A DNA stretch of 33,104 nucleotides from an uncultured Algimonas sp. (GCA_937923575.1 CALDUL010000032.1:1-33104); one strand, 5' to 3'; positions 1 through 7,879 are shown, numbered from the stretch's first letter. The notes: generated by a model not told the origin, from the letters alone. Numbers and translations are program-made.

Positions 1-108
1 CAGCGCGCGGGCTTTGCGGGCTCGGACGACACGCCGAAAAACGAGATGGAGGCCGCGATGCAAGAGGCTGCTCCGACGGACTATGAGGAGTGCATCGCCT
101 GCCAGTAG
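1..108 (+). CDS. 3' end of an unidentified gene (partial)
   Basis: An open frame enters from the left edge and stops at TAG 106-108, giving the last 35 residues of a protein. The tail is acidic (SDDTPKNEMEAAMQEAAP) and ends in a two-cysteine patch, EECIACQ. I do not recognise the family and the visible part is too short to assign. A hairpin with a short T-rich tail follows about 30 bp later, which fits the end of a transcription unit. The codon choice is rich in G and C at third positions, like the rest of the window, which supports real coding. Confidence 0.55.
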   Translation, partial: QRAGFAGSDDTPKNEMEAAMQEAAPTDYEECIACQ

Positions 109-138
109 CGGCGCGCGACTCACATTCAGAAACCGTTC

Positions 139-178
139 AGGCGCGCTCATCCATCCGGGGGGCGCGCCTTTAATTTGT
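139..178 (+). terminator. Probable intrinsic terminator after the first gene
   Basis: An 8-bp GC-rich stem pairs AGGCGCGC (139-146) with GCGCGCCT (162-169) around a 15-nt loop and is followed by TTTAATTT. The long loop makes it weaker than the other terminators in the window. The rest of the 109-370 gap is AT-richer than its surroundings and probably holds the promoter of the next gene; I could not fix its elements. Confidence 0.5.
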
Positions 179-370
179 CAAAATATCATCCTGATGTGGC
201 CAAAATGCCGCATGATCAACGTAATCGCACATCAGCCACCCGATTTGGGGGTTGCGGTTGTTCGGTTTTCTTGCATTTTAAACCGGGGCGCATGGAACAG
301 ATCGTTTTCACGCGCATATGCAAAAGGCAGCCGCGTTGTTCGTGGTGGTCCGGTATTTGAAGGCGGGACG

Positions 371-1222
371 ATGGTGGAAACCGTGTCCACATCGCTGTTT
401 CCCCTGCGAAAGCGGGGCTTGCGTTTCGCTCTCGCGACAGTGAGCGCGATTGCCAGCTTCGGCTGCCTGACTGGCACCGTCCAGGCTCAGGACACCTCCG
501 CTCAGAACAAAGACGTCGCCGCAGAGCGAGCGACGGATGTCGAGACACTGCCGCAGGCGCGTCTCGACGACAGGGCGGATGAGCGCGACCGTGCGCGTGC
601 CTCTTCGCTCGGCCTCAGCCTCAATCTCAGCTCTAGCCCGCTCGGCGCGACTGCGGTCAGCAATGCGGACGACCCTTTCGGCATCAACGTGCCGCGCATC
701 GAACTGCCCGCCAATGCGGTCGGCTCGACCCTGTTCAAGCTTGATCTGTCCGACACGGCCTGCCTGTCGGGCACAGCCGCCTGTGCCCCGCGCAGCGAAC
801 GGCTCGGCATCGGCGTGACCAAGCCGATCTCGATTCGCGACAATGACGACGGCATCGATCTGGTCCTGCGCCCGCGCGCTAATTTCCGTTTCAATGACGA
901 CAGTAGCTCGGCCCTCGTCGGCGCGGTCGTCGAGATTGGCGAGAACTTGCGCCGCGGCTCCGATCTGCGTTCTAAGACGTGGTATCTGTTTGCGGGCGCT
1001 GACGCCGAAGCGCTGACCTTCTCGCCGGACGGGCTGACCAAGCTCAACTCCGGGCAGTTCCACCTCCAGGACCGCATCATCGTCGGTGATGCCCAAGCCG
1101 GCCTCGGCTACCGCATCGGCGACGCCGACCTGTCGCTGTCCTACATGCGCCGCGAAGCCAATGCCGAGGGCATCAGCTACAATGAAGACGCGGCAGCTCT
1201 CAGCTTCACCTGGAAGCGCTAG
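371..1222 (+). CDS. Exported protein, probable outer-membrane beta-barrel, LpxR-like C-terminus
   Basis: This 283-residue protein starts at ATG 371, behind a weak AAGGCGGG. The reading frame is open further upstream, but that part looks non-coding. A basic n-region (RKRGLRF), a hydrophobic core and VQA-QD form a type I signal peptide of about 40 residues. The C-terminal third alternates polar and hydrophobic residues (TWYLFAGADAEAL, LGYRIGDADLSLSYMRRE, AALSFTWKR), as barrel strands do. It recalls the last strands of the LpxR/DUF2219 lipid A deacylase family, where a YVFAGADGRA-type segment occurs. The N-terminal LpxR catalytic region is not evident, so this could be a shortened relative or another barrel. 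The middle part contains CLSGTAAC, a possible disulfide. The family link is inference from memory. Confidence 0.7.
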   Translation: MVETVSTSLFPLRKRGLRFALATVSAIASFGCLTGTVQAQDTSAQNKDVAAERATDVETLPQARLDDRADERDRARASSLGLSLNLSSSPLGATAVSNADDPFGINVPRIELPANAVGSTLFKLDLSDTACLSGTAACAPRSERLGIGVTKPISIRDNDDGIDLVLRPRANFRFNDDSSSALVGAVVEIGENLRRGSDLRSKTWYLFAGADAEALTFSPDGLTKLNSGQFHLQDRIIVGDAQAGLGYRIGDADLSLSYMRREANAEGISYNEDAAALSFTWKR

Positions 1223-1226
1223 GCAA

Positions 1227-1249
1227 TCGCGGGCCAGCCCGCGGCTTTC
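1227..1249 (+). terminator. Weak hairpin terminator after the barrel-like gene
   Basis: CGCGGG (1228-1233) pairs with CCCGCG (1238-1243) over a CCAG tetraloop, 5 bp after the stop codon, and GCTTTC follows. The T-run is short, so it may act as a processing hairpin rather than a terminator. It lies between two convergent genes. Confidence 0.4.
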
Positions 1250-1300
1250 ACTCACTCCGGCGCAAAGCCTCCACCAAGTCAGGCCTATCGCGGCCGTCCG

Positions 1301-2731
1301 CTACCCTTCCGGCGACGGTCCCGTCGGTGCCGGATCGACCACCCGGAAGGCGCCGCCGCGGATGCTGTAGACGGCGAGGCCGCGCTCCGGCTGGCCGGCG
1401 CGGGAGAAGCGCACAAAACCGTCAGTGCCGTAGAAGCCCTCGAACCCGGTCGCGCGGTCTTCGCGCTGTCTCGGGTCACCGTCGGCGATGAAGCTGCCAA
1501 GGCGCACCGCGTCATGGGCAAGGCTGGCGAGCGAGCTGGGCTCTTCGCCAAAGGCACGCTCGTAATTGGAAAGAAAAGCCGCGCGCGCGTCCTTATCGGC
1601 CGAGGCGAAGATGCCGCCGTCCAGCGCAGGTTCGCGGGCGGCGTCCGGATCGTCCCAACGCGACGTGCCCATGAACTGCACATCGCGCGGATCGACACCG
1701 TTGAACGGCAGCAGCGGCGCGAGCGAGCGCAGCGCCGTGCCGCCTTCGGGCATGAGGATCGCTTCGAACGCACGCGGCGTCAGCCCGCCATTGGAGCGCG
1801 CTTTCAGCTCCGCATCGCGGTAGGCCTGTGCAAGGCGGCGGGCCGGCTCCTGCATGACCGAGATGTCGTTGCCGGAGTAGGTTTCCGACGCGGTGATCTG
1901 CCCGCCCACGGAGGCGACAGCGCGCTCATAGGCGGCGCGGACGCGGCGACCATAGGCACCGTCGGGGCCAAGATAGGCAAAGCGTGTCGCGCCCTCGCTG
2001 GCGGCGTGATTGACCACGCGCGCGACTTCGGCTTCCGGCGGAAAGGACAGCAGATAGGTGCCACGGTCCGCGACGTTCATGTCGTTGGAAAAGGCGATCA
2101 CGGGCGTGCCGGAGCGCCGGGCTTCGCGCGACGCGGCCTTAACATTGCCCGCGATGATGGGGCCAAGAATGACGTCAGCGCCTTGGGAGAGTGCGGCGCG
2201 GGTAGCCGAACGGGCGCCGGAATCCGTGCCCTTGGTGTCCAGAGCGATCAGCACCGTGTCGGCATTGTCGCGCTCGAACACGGCGAGCTCGGCGGCGCGG
2301 AACATGGAATTGGCCTGCTCGCGCAAGCCCGCGCTGGAGGATGAGAACGGCAGCAGAAGGGCAAGGCGCTTCGTGTCGCGGCCCGCCATATGCGGCAGGG
2401 TCAGGCCCTGGCGGTTGTTGAAATAGGGCTGGGCCGTGTCAGGCACATCGCCGCCGAATGTGCCCTCGATCGGTGCGGGCGCTTCGGTATCCTTATTGCC
2501 CCTGTCGCGCGTCTCTGTGTCGTTGCCTGTGTCAGTCGGCGTGTCGGTCTCTGTCGGGTTCTTCGTCGGGCTGGGCGATTGCACGACGGGACCGGTCGGC
2601 CGGGTCTGGACGGGGGCCCGCTGGGGCGGATCGACGGGCACAGTCGTGCAGGCCGACAGCAGAACGGCCGCCGCCGCTGATGCCAGCCACAGCTTGCCCT
2701 GATGGCTTGTTTTTCCGTCGCGCTCACGCAT
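1301..2731 (-). CDS. lppC: Penicillin-binding protein activator, LppC/LpoA family lipoprotein
   Basis: This 476-residue protein starts at ATG 2731, behind GGGTGAAG. The start gives a classic lipoprotein signal: basic n-region, hydrophobic AAAAVLLSAC with the lipobox cysteine, then a Pro/Thr/Asp-rich linker to about residue 110. The rest is a periplasmic-binding-protein type I fold (RLALLLPFSSSSAGLREQANSMFRAAELAVF, GADVILGPIIAGNVKAASREA, GTPVIAFSNDMNVA), as in LppC/YraM. In Gammaproteobacteria LpoA activates PBP1A from the outer membrane. The alphaproteobacterial homologues have the same fold, but their partner is less clear. It is divergent from rsmI, an arrangement often seen with this family. 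The two coding regions overlap by 30 bp if rsmI starts at its only canonical codon. Confidence 0.85.
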   Translation of the reverse strand: MRERDGKTSHQGKLWLASAAAAVLLSACTTVPVDPPQRAPVQTRPTGPVVQSPSPTKNPTETDTPTDTGNDTETRDRGNKDTEAPAPIEGTFGGDVPDTAQPYFNNRQGLTLPHMAGRDTKRLALLLPFSSSSAGLREQANSMFRAAELAVFERDNADTVLIALDTKGTDSGARSATRAALSQGADVILGPIIAGNVKAASREARRSGTPVIAFSNDMNVADRGTYLLSFPPEAEVARVVNHAASEGATRFAYLGPDGAYGRRVRAAYERAVASVGGQITASETYSGNDISVMQEPARRLAQAYRDAELKARSNGGLTPRAFEAILMPEGGTALRSLAPLLPFNGVDPRDVQFMGTSRWDDPDAAREPALDGGIFASADKDARAAFLSNYERAFGEEPSSLASLAHDAVRLGSFIADGDPRQREDRATGFEGFYGTDGFVRFSRAGQPERGLAVYSIRGGAFRVVDPAPTGPSPEG

Positions 2732-3685
2732 AGACTTCACCCAATCGATACTCACTCGAAAAGCGAGCCAAACATTTCCAACCGCCCTACAAGCGAGCCG
2801 CCTGAGGCGCAACAGTCGCCCAGCTTTGCAGACACTGCACCGACGCTGTCATCTGCCAAGCCGGTTGAACCGGGGCTGTATGTCGTCGCCACGCCGATCG
2901 GCAATCTGCGCGACATCACCTTGCGCGCGCTCGATGTGCTCCAGGCCGCCGACCGCGTGCTGGCCGAGGATACGCGGGTGACGGGAAAGCTGCTGGCGGC
3001 GCACGGCATATCGGCGTCCCTGACCGCCTATCATGACCACAATGCGGCCAAGCGTGCGCCGGGCATCATCAAGCAAATGGCCAAGCGCGGAGAGATCGTG
3101 GCGCTGGTCTCGGACGCGGGGACGCCGCTGGTCTCCGACCCTGGCTACCGGCTGGTGCGGGCCGCTGTCGACGCGGACGTGCCGGTCTATCCCGTGCCGG
3201 GCGCCAGCTCCGTCATGGCGGCACTGGTGAAGTCGGGACAGCCCTCGGACCGCTTCCACTTCGCGGGTTTCCTGCCGCCCAAGACGGCCGCCCGCAGCAC
3301 GGCGATTGCGGGGCTAAAGGCGGTGCAGGCGACGCTGATCCTGTTCGAGACGGGTCCGCGGGTCGAAGCCGCCCTGCGCGATCTCGCATCTGGCTTGGGC
3401 GAGCGGGACGCCGTGCTGACGCGCGAGTTGACCAAGACGTTTGAGGAAGCGCGGCGCGGTACGCTGACCGAACTCGCCGATGGGATCGTGGACGACCCAC
3501 CGCGCGGCGAAATCGTGTTGGTCATCGCCCCGCCCGAAGCGGAGCGCTGGGCGGGCGACGTGGTCCGCGGTGCGCTGCGCGAAGCGCTCGTCACGCAGAA
3601 GTTGAAGGCCGCTTGCGCCGAGGTCGCCGAGGTGTCCGGCTGGAGCAAGCGAGAGCTCTACGCACTGGGACTGACGCTGAAATAG
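2702..3685 (+). CDS. rsmI: 16S rRNA (cytidine(1402)-2'-O)-methyltransferase
   Basis: RsmI methylates the 2'-OH of C1402 in the 16S rRNA decoding centre. The SAM-binding tetrapyrrole-methylase fold is plain: GLYVVATPIGNLRDITLRAL, AEDTRVTGKLL, LVSDAGTPLVSDPGYRLV and PVPGASSVMAAL are near-diagnostic. The conserved domain begins at about residue 57, so the protein has an unusual Ser/Pro/Glu-rich leader of some 55 residues. No ATG, GTG or TTG exists in frame between 2702 and the domain. The true start is therefore either ATG 2702, which has no visible Shine-Dalgarno and lies inside lppC, or a rare codon such as ATT 2774 or CTG 2846. The stop overlaps the yraN start by one base. Confidence 0.92.
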   Translation: MACFSVALTHRLHPIDTHSKSEPNISNRPTSEPPEAQQSPSFADTAPTLSSAKPVEPGLYVVATPIGNLRDITLRALDVLQAADRVLAEDTRVTGKLLAAHGISASLTAYHDHNAAKRAPGIIKQMAKRGEIVALVSDAGTPLVSDPGYRLVRAAVDADVPVYPVPGASSVMAALVKSGQPSDRFHFAGFLPPKTAARSTAIAGLKAVQATLILFETGPRVEAALRDLASGLGERDAVLTRELTKTFEEARRGTLTELADGIVDDPPRGEIVLVIAPPEAERWAGDVVRGALREALVTQKLKAACAEVAEVSGWSKRELYALGLTLK

Positions 3686-4062
3686 TGGCCGCGCGAAGCC
3701 GGCAAGACGCAGAACGGGCAGGGCGGCGCGCCGAGACGCTTGTCGCGCTCTATCTCATGCTGACGGGCCACCACATTCTCGCGCGGCGCTTTCGCTGCAA
3801 TGCGGGGGAGGTGGACCTCATCGCGCGGCGAGGTCGGACGCTAATCTTCATCGAGGTGAAGCAGCGCACTCGGGCCGAGCACGCCGTCGATCCGGTTAGT
3901 GCGCGCTCCGAAGAGCGGATCATCAGAGCGGGAGAAACCTATCTGGTGCGCCATCCGCGCTATATCGAAGACGGCTTTGCCCTGCGCTATGATGTGGTGA
4001 TTGTGACCGGGAGATGGAGGATTTCTCATCTCCGAGACGCCTTTCGCGGATGGGCGCGTTAA
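3685..4062 (+). CDS. yraN: UPF0102 (YraN-like) nuclease-fold protein
   Basis: This 125-residue protein starts at GTG 3685, which shares its G with the rsmI stop (TAGTG), so the two are probably translationally coupled. The start gives the usual YraN length of about 120 residues; a longer frame from 3613 would lie within rsmI. The conserved core GEVDLIARRGRTLIFIEVKQR carries the E-V-D and E-V-K residues of the PD-(D/E)XK nuclease fold, preceded by RRAETLVALYLMLTGHHILARRFR. The cellular role of the family is unproven. It commonly follows rsmI in Alphaproteobacteria, which supports the call. Confidence 0.9.
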   Translation: MAARSRQDAERAGRRAETLVALYLMLTGHHILARRFRCNAGEVDLIARRGRTLIFIEVKQRTRAEHAVDPVSARSEERIIRAGETYLVRHPRYIEDGFALRYDVVIVTGRWRISHLRDAFRGWAR

Positions 4063-4097
4063 CGCAGCGTTGACTCTGATCAGGCATTTTGTGCGCC

Positions 4098-4985
4098 ATG
4101 AAACACGCTCTCGCCGCTCTCGTCACTGCCACCATGCTGTCCGGCTGCGCGCTCGCGACCGCGGGCGTCAAGAAGGGCGATGAACGCAATTTCGTCCGAT
4201 CGCTGCAGGATGTGAACGCGGGTCGCGCGATCGAAGCCCGCATGCGCCGCGCCTACGATTACGAGCTAGGCGGCATCGACGTGGAGGTCGCGGAAGGCGT
4301 CGTGCTGCTGTCCGGCAATGTCCCCAGCCAGGAAGACAAGATCGAGGCCGCGCGCATCGCCTGGTCCGCACCGCAAGTGCAGCAGGTCGGTAATGAGGTG
4401 ATGCTGAGGGACAAGCAGGGACTCATTCGTAATACCAAGGACGGCTTTCTGGAGAAGTCCGTGCGCGCGCGGCTGCTGGCCGACAAATATGTCAAAGGCC
4501 GCAACTACAATGTCGAGACGCATGACGGCGTCGTCTACATCATGGGCGTGGCGCGAACCAAGGCGGAGCTCGAACGCGCCGCTCGCATCGCCTCGCTGAC
4601 ACGCGGTACGAAGGAAGTGATCTCCTATGCGCGCGTCGCCGATATCAGGGAGTCCACCGACATGCGCCAGGAGGACACGCGTCAGGCCGAGTTGCGCGAG
4701 AGCTGGGGCGGAGAGCTGGCAGGCGGACCGAGCAGTGCCGCCCCGACACCGAGCCGACGCGCCCTGCCGGACTTCGTCACCGATGCACCGCTACCGAGCC
4801 AGGACTCCACCACCATCCCCGCCCCCATGCGCAGCGCGCCGTTGGACGAGCCGATCCAGCTGATCCAGCCAAGCCCGGTCGTGCCCTATGGTCTGGGTGA
4901 GAACAACATCGTGCCTGCCGATCCGGGCAAGGCGCCCTATTATGTCGATCCAGACACAGGTGAGCAGATCCCCGTTCGCTGGTAG
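4098..4985 (+). CDS. BON-domain lipoprotein
   Basis: The 295-residue protein starts at ATG 4098 and has a short lipoprotein signal ending in TMLSGC. Two BON domains follow: one at about residues 45-110 (RAIEARMRRAYDYELGGIDVEVAEGVVLLSGNV) and one at about 115-185 (KSVRARLLADKYVKGRNYNVETHDGVVYIMGVA). The C-terminal third is a Pro/Ser-rich, probably disordered tail ending in a conserved-looking YYVDPDTGEQIPVRW. BON domains bind phospholipid in OsmY-type proteins and often sit in the outer membrane or periplasm. Envelope maintenance is a reasonable inference, but no substrate can be named. It follows yraN by 35 bp and could be in the same operon, though GTTAACGCAGCGTTGA in the gap may mark its own promoter. 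Confidence 0.85.
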   Translation: MKHALAALVTATMLSGCALATAGVKKGDERNFVRSLQDVNAGRAIEARMRRAYDYELGGIDVEVAEGVVLLSGNVPSQEDKIEAARIAWSAPQVQQVGNEVMLRDKQGLIRNTKDGFLEKSVRARLLADKYVKGRNYNVETHDGVVYIMGVARTKAELERAARIASLTRGTKEVISYARVADIRESTDMRQEDTRQAELRESWGGELAGGPSSAAPTPSRRALPDFVTDAPLPSQDSTTIPAPMRSAPLDEPIQLIQPSPVVPYGLGENNIVPADPGKAPYYVDPDTGEQIPVRW

Positions 4986-4988
4986 GCC

Positions 4989-5327
4989 CTAGAGCCAAGC
5001 CTCTTTCGCGGCTGCGTCCCAGCCGACCGTCATGCGGTCTCCGTCGATGATGGCGGGGCGTTTGAGGAGTGTGGGATATTCGCCGATCAGCGCGGCTGCC
5101 TTGCCGTCGTCGACATCCGCCTTCTGCGCATCGCTCAGCCCGCGCCATGTCGTGCTGCGTCGGTTGAGTGCGCGTTCCCAGCCAACCGACGCGATGATCG
5201 CGAGCAGGTCGTCAGCCGCAACACCGTCCGCACGCACGTCGCGGTAGTCGGGCGACAGCTCTGCGGCGTCCAACGCCTTGCGCGCCTTGCGGCATGTGTC
5301 GCAGTTTTTCAGGTGATAGACGCGCAT
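4989..5327 (-). CDS. ArsC/Spx (YffB-like) family reductase
   Basis: A small thioredoxin-fold protein of 112 residues. The N-terminus VYHLKNCDTCRKARKAL carries Cys9 and Cys12 in a CxxC arrangement, and GEYPTLLKRPAIIDGDRMTVGWD is the hallmark LLKRP segment of the ArsC/Spx family. The length and the CxxC fit YffB-like proteins better than true arsenate reductases, and no ars genes are nearby, so an arsenate role is not supported. It is the last gene of a minus-strand operon; its ATG overlaps the TGA of the hydrolase by one base (TGATG). Confidence 0.87.
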   Translation of the reverse strand: MRVYHLKNCDTCRKARKALDAAELSPDYRDVRADGVAADDLLAIIASVGWERALNRRSTTWRGLSDAQKADVDDGKAAALIGEYPTLLKRPAIIDGDRMTVGWDAAAKEAWL

Positions 5328-6163
5328 CAGCTTGCTTTCGTAAAGGCCTCCACCGCGTCGTAGATCGCGGCGCGGGCAGTGTCGTTGTGCAGCTCGTGCT
5401 GCGTACCATCAAACCGCAGGAACTGCGCGCCCGCCCTTTGTGCGAAGCTTTCTGATGCCGCGAAGTCGGTCAGCTGATCACCGGACGAGTGGACCATCAG
5501 CAACGGCAGATCAGGGGGCCAAGCTGCCGCCTGCTCACCGATCTCGCGTCCGCGACCGATCATCTCCAGCGCCAGTCGAAAGCCCAGCTTGGCGTGATTG
5601 TCGGGATCCTGTTCATAGCGCGTCTGCTCTTCGGCGATGGTTGAGATCTGGTCGCCGGTGATGACGTTCTTCATCGCCGAATTGGGCGCGATCTTTGCCA
5701 TGGCGCCCGCGATGAATTCCAGCGGAGCCGGGATCGGCTCGGCCGGTTCGATCAGCGGTGCAGACGCGATAATGCGGGCGATTCCGTGCTGCGCGGGCGC
5801 GCCCGTCAGTCCGAAATCCAGCACCACGCCGCCGCCCATGGAATGGCCGTAGAGTGTGGCTGTGTCCGTGCGACGCGCGCTTCCGACATGGTCCAAAAGC
5901 GCACGCAGGTCGGCGCGGAAATCGTCATAGCTGTCGACGATACCCCGCTTGCCCTCGCTGCGGCCATGCCCGCGCAGATCGGCGGCGAAGATGTCGATTC
6001 CTCGCGCCGACAGGCTCATGCCGAAGTCCGAATAGCGGCCGGAATGTTCGCCAAAGCCGTGTATGAGGACCAGCGTCGCGGTCGGCGCTTTCGCCTCCCA
6101 ATGGCGTGCGCAGAGCTTTGTGCCGTCAGCGGATGTCAGTGTGAAGACGTGGCAATCGTCCAT
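5327..6163 (-). CDS. Alpha/beta hydrolase, lysophospholipase/monoacylglycerol lipase type
   Basis: The 278-residue protein starts at ATG 6163 with GAGGGG just upstream; a longer frame to 6295 lies within the next gene and is discarded. The fold markers are LVLIHGFGEHSGRYSDF (oxyanion region), FAADLRGHGRSEG, the nucleophile elbow YGHSMGG (Ser), the acid in SSGDQLTD (Asp) and the catalytic His in TQHELHND. This is the Hydrolase_4 pattern of lysophospholipases and monoglyceride lipases. No signal peptide is seen, so it is probably cytosolic and acts on lysolipids or acylglycerols. It is encoded 22 bp after the membrane YbjQ gene and is coupled to the ArsC-like gene. Confidence 0.9.
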   Translation of the reverse strand: MDDCHVFTLTSADGTKLCARHWEAKAPTATLVLIHGFGEHSGRYSDFGMSLSARGIDIFAADLRGHGRSEGKRGIVDSYDDFRADLRALLDHVGSARRTDTATLYGHSMGGGVVLDFGLTGAPAQHGIARIIASAPLIEPAEPIPAPLEFIAGAMAKIAPNSAMKNVITGDQISTIAEEQTRYEQDPDNHAKLGFRLALEMIGRGREIGEQAAAWPPDLPLLMVHSSGDQLTDFAASESFAQRAGAQFLRFDGTQHELHNDTARAAIYDAVEAFTKAS

Positions 6164-6185
6164 GATGCGCCCCTCGATTCTTAGC

Positions 6186-6641
6186 CTAATCCCAAACGGC
6201 CGTGCCGTAGGCCATGACCTCGCAACCGCCCATGGCCGAATCGCTGGAGGCGAGATTGCTGCTGACGAGGCGGATGTTGCAGACACCGGCGGCACCGTCG
6301 GCGCGGGCTGTCTCTGCCATGCGCAGCACGGCCTCGCGTCGCGCGCGCATCATCATGTTCTCATGCATGCGAAAGTGCCCGCCGACGAGTTTTCGAAAAA
6401 ATAGCGCGATACGGCGAAAGTAATCGAACCCGACGACGGTCGATCCGGTCACCAGTTGCACGCGCGACCCATGAGCCTGCGGGACTGTGCCGAGGCGAAA
6501 ATCACCCAGCCCGGCCTCTCGCCGATCGAGATCGCGCTCCTCCCGCCGGGCGATGATCGTGCCTGTCGTCAGGCCGAGCGCCATCAAACCCAGCGTGGCG
6601 ATCAGGGGCCAGAGCGTTATGAAGATTTCTGTCCCGCTCAC
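6186..6641 (-). CDS. Membrane-anchored YbjQ/UPF0145 family protein
   Basis: This 151-residue protein starts at GTG 6641, which overlaps the TGA of the preceding YbjQ gene (GTGA). One transmembrane helix lies at about residues 7-30 (IFITLWPLIATLGLMALGLTTGTII). A charged linker follows, then a degenerate YbjQ domain (VQLVTGSTVVGFDYFRRIALFFRKLVGGHFRMHENMMMRARREAVLRMAETARADGA... CEVMAYGTAV). YbjQ proteins form pentamers and are annotated as possible heavy-metal binding, with little functional proof. It is about 40 residues longer than the upstream paralogue because of the added membrane segment. Confidence 0.82.
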   Translation of the reverse strand: MSGTEIFITLWPLIATLGLMALGLTTGTIIARREERDLDRREAGLGDFRLGTVPQAHGSRVQLVTGSTVVGFDYFRRIALFFRKLVGGHFRMHENMMMRARREAVLRMAETARADGAAGVCNIRLVSSNLASSDSAMGGCEVMAYGTAVWD

Positions 6642-6970
6642 CGGAGTACGACGGCCGTGCCGTAAGCGTAGAGCTCGGACGCTCCCGATGTGACAGAGCT
6701 GGTCGCGAGGCGCACATTGATCACGGCATTGGCGCCGCGCGCGCGCGCGTCCTCGGTCATGCGATTGATGGCGTCGCGGCGGCTCTCTTCGAGCAGTTCG
6801 GTATAGCCGCGCAGCTCTCCACCGACGATGTTCTTAAAGCTCGCCGCGATATCGCGGCCGACATGTTTGGCGCGCACGACATTGCCTTGGACCAGCCCGA
6901 TGTGCCGCTCGATAGTTCGCCCCGGCACGGAGTCCGTATTGGTCAGAAGAATGTCGGTGTTGTTTTGCAT
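6638..6970 (-). CDS. YbjQ/UPF0145 family protein
   Basis: At 110 residues this is a complete single-domain YbjQ protein. It shows the family's ILLTNTDSVPGRTIERHIGLVQGNVVRAKHVGRDI start, the KNIVGGELRGYTELLEESRRDAINRMTEDARARGANAVINVR centre and the ASELYAYGTAVVL end. It is soluble, with no signal peptide. It is the first gene of a four-gene minus-strand unit (two YbjQ, hydrolase, ArsC-like) with overlapping stops and starts. The pairing with a membrane-anchored paralogue suggests a mixed oligomer docked at the membrane; that is inference. Confidence 0.9.
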   Translation of the reverse strand: MQNNTDILLTNTDSVPGRTIERHIGLVQGNVVRAKHVGRDIAASFKNIVGGELRGYTELLEESRRDAINRMTEDARARGANAVINVRLATSSVTSGASELYAYGTAVVLR

Positions 6971-6989
6971 TACCGTTCAGAGTGCCAAC

Positions 6990-7019
6990 AAAAAACCCGT
7001 CCGGCAAGGCCGGACGGGT
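6990..7019 (-). terminator. Strong intrinsic terminator of the fasciclin gene
   Basis: An 11-bp perfect stem (6995-7005 with 7009-7019) closes a 3-nt loop, and on the minus strand it runs into six U (A 6990-6995). It lies 60 bp beyond the fasciclin stop and 20 bp before the YbjQ start, so it separates the two minus-strand units. Confidence 0.9.
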
Positions 7020-7079
7020 CGTCTTCGGTGCGGGCAAAAGCCCTCGACAGATCAGCGACCTGCCTCGGTTGGGTGCGCC

Positions 7080-7748
7080 TTAGTAGGTGCGGCCCAGCAC
7101 ACCGGAGATGCCGTGGACATAGCCGTTCTTGAACTCATTGTCGGCGGCGTCGATGTCGTAGGTGTAGCCGTTCTTGTCCGCGACCTTGATCTTGTCGCCC
7201 ATGCGCATGAACGTCACCGTGTCGCCGGACAGGGTCTGCGCCATGTAGGTCCCGCCGTTCTGGTCGAGCTTCATCTGCAGGTCAGTGCTGCTGATGCGGC
7301 CCGCCACGACGTGGCCCTTTAGCACGGTTTGCAGATCGGCTTTCGACGCACCAGACAGATCCATGCCGGAGAAGGCGGTGTTGGACGGAGCGAAGACGGT
7401 ATATTCCGTGTCACCATCAAATGTGTCTGCCAGGCCCGCGGTGACGACGGCGTCGGTCACGGTGCTGTAGTCATACATGCTCGGCAGCGCGCCTGTGATG
7501 GTCGTGTCGGTGCGGATCACGCGGCTTGCGACGGCGGTGTTGGGTGCGACGGTGACGGCTTCGAAATTGTCATCGTCATTGATGCCGAAGGTCTGGGCAT
7601 CGGACAATTCGACATCGGGATTGGTCGAGGCGAATTGGTCATTGTCGTTGCCGCCGACGCGCATGCTGTCATCGACATCGGTCGAGGCGCAGGCGGTCAT
7701 CATCAGGGCTGCGACGGATGCGGTCGCGAGTTTGAAGTAGGTGTTCAT
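7080..7748 (-). CDS. Fasciclin (FAS1) domain lipoprotein
   Basis: The 222-residue protein starts at ATG 7748 with AAAGGAG upstream. A lipoprotein signal ends in ALMMTAC. An acidic low-complexity linker (residues 20-85, rich in Asp, Asn and Thr) precedes one FAS1 domain at about residues 90-222. That domain has YSTVTDAVVTAGLADTF, the H1 box EYTVFAPSNTAFSGM, LKGHVVAGRI and the H2 box NGYVHGISGVLGRTY. FAS1 domains mediate adhesion and surface interactions; bacterial single-domain forms are secreted or lipid-anchored. It is monocistronic with its own terminator. A near-match to the EcfG promoter lies about 110 bp upstream. Confidence 0.9.
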   Translation of the reverse strand: MNTYFKLATASVAALMMTACASTDVDDSMRVGGNDNDQFASTNPDVELSDAQTFGINDDDNFEAVTVAPNTAVASRVIRTDTTITGALPSMYDYSTVTDAVVTAGLADTFDGDTEYTVFAPSNTAFSGMDLSGASKADLQTVLKGHVVAGRISSTDLQMKLDQNGGTYMAQTLSGDTVTFMRMGDKIKVADKNGYTYDIDAADNEFKNGYVHGISGVLGRTY

Positions 7749-7854
7749 GGGTTTCTCCTTTGGGGCACCGCGGAATTATGTCGGCGGCACTTGCGGTCCG
7801 GGACGTGCGAACACGTCCGGTGAGGGGGTGTCGCCCTGGCACGGGCTCCCAATC

Positions 7855-7879
7855 TACGAATGCGCGCGAGAATCGTTCC
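7855..7879 (-). promoter_or_regulatory. Near-match sigma-EcfG-type promoter for the fasciclin gene
   Basis: Read on the minus strand, GGAAC (7879-7875) is followed after 16 bases by CGTA (7858-7855). That is one mismatch from the GGAAC-N16-CGTT form seen three times elsewhere in the window. The predicted leader is about 100 nt. It is a weak candidate on its own. Confidence 0.35.

Noticed and set aside
308-1255. A 315-codon open frame on the minus strand
   Set aside because: It is antisense to the exported protein, whose signal peptide and strand pattern are convincing. Its own translation is Arg/Ala/Glu-rich with no recognisable domain.
4059-4073. TTAA-N7-TTGA as a CtrA site before the BON lipoprotein
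   Set aside because: One mismatch, partly inside the end of yraN; about one such match is expected by chance in a window of this size.
4989-5327. Arsenate reductase with an ars operon
   Set aside because: The CxxC and the length fit the YffB/Spx-like branch and no arsenic genes are adjacent.
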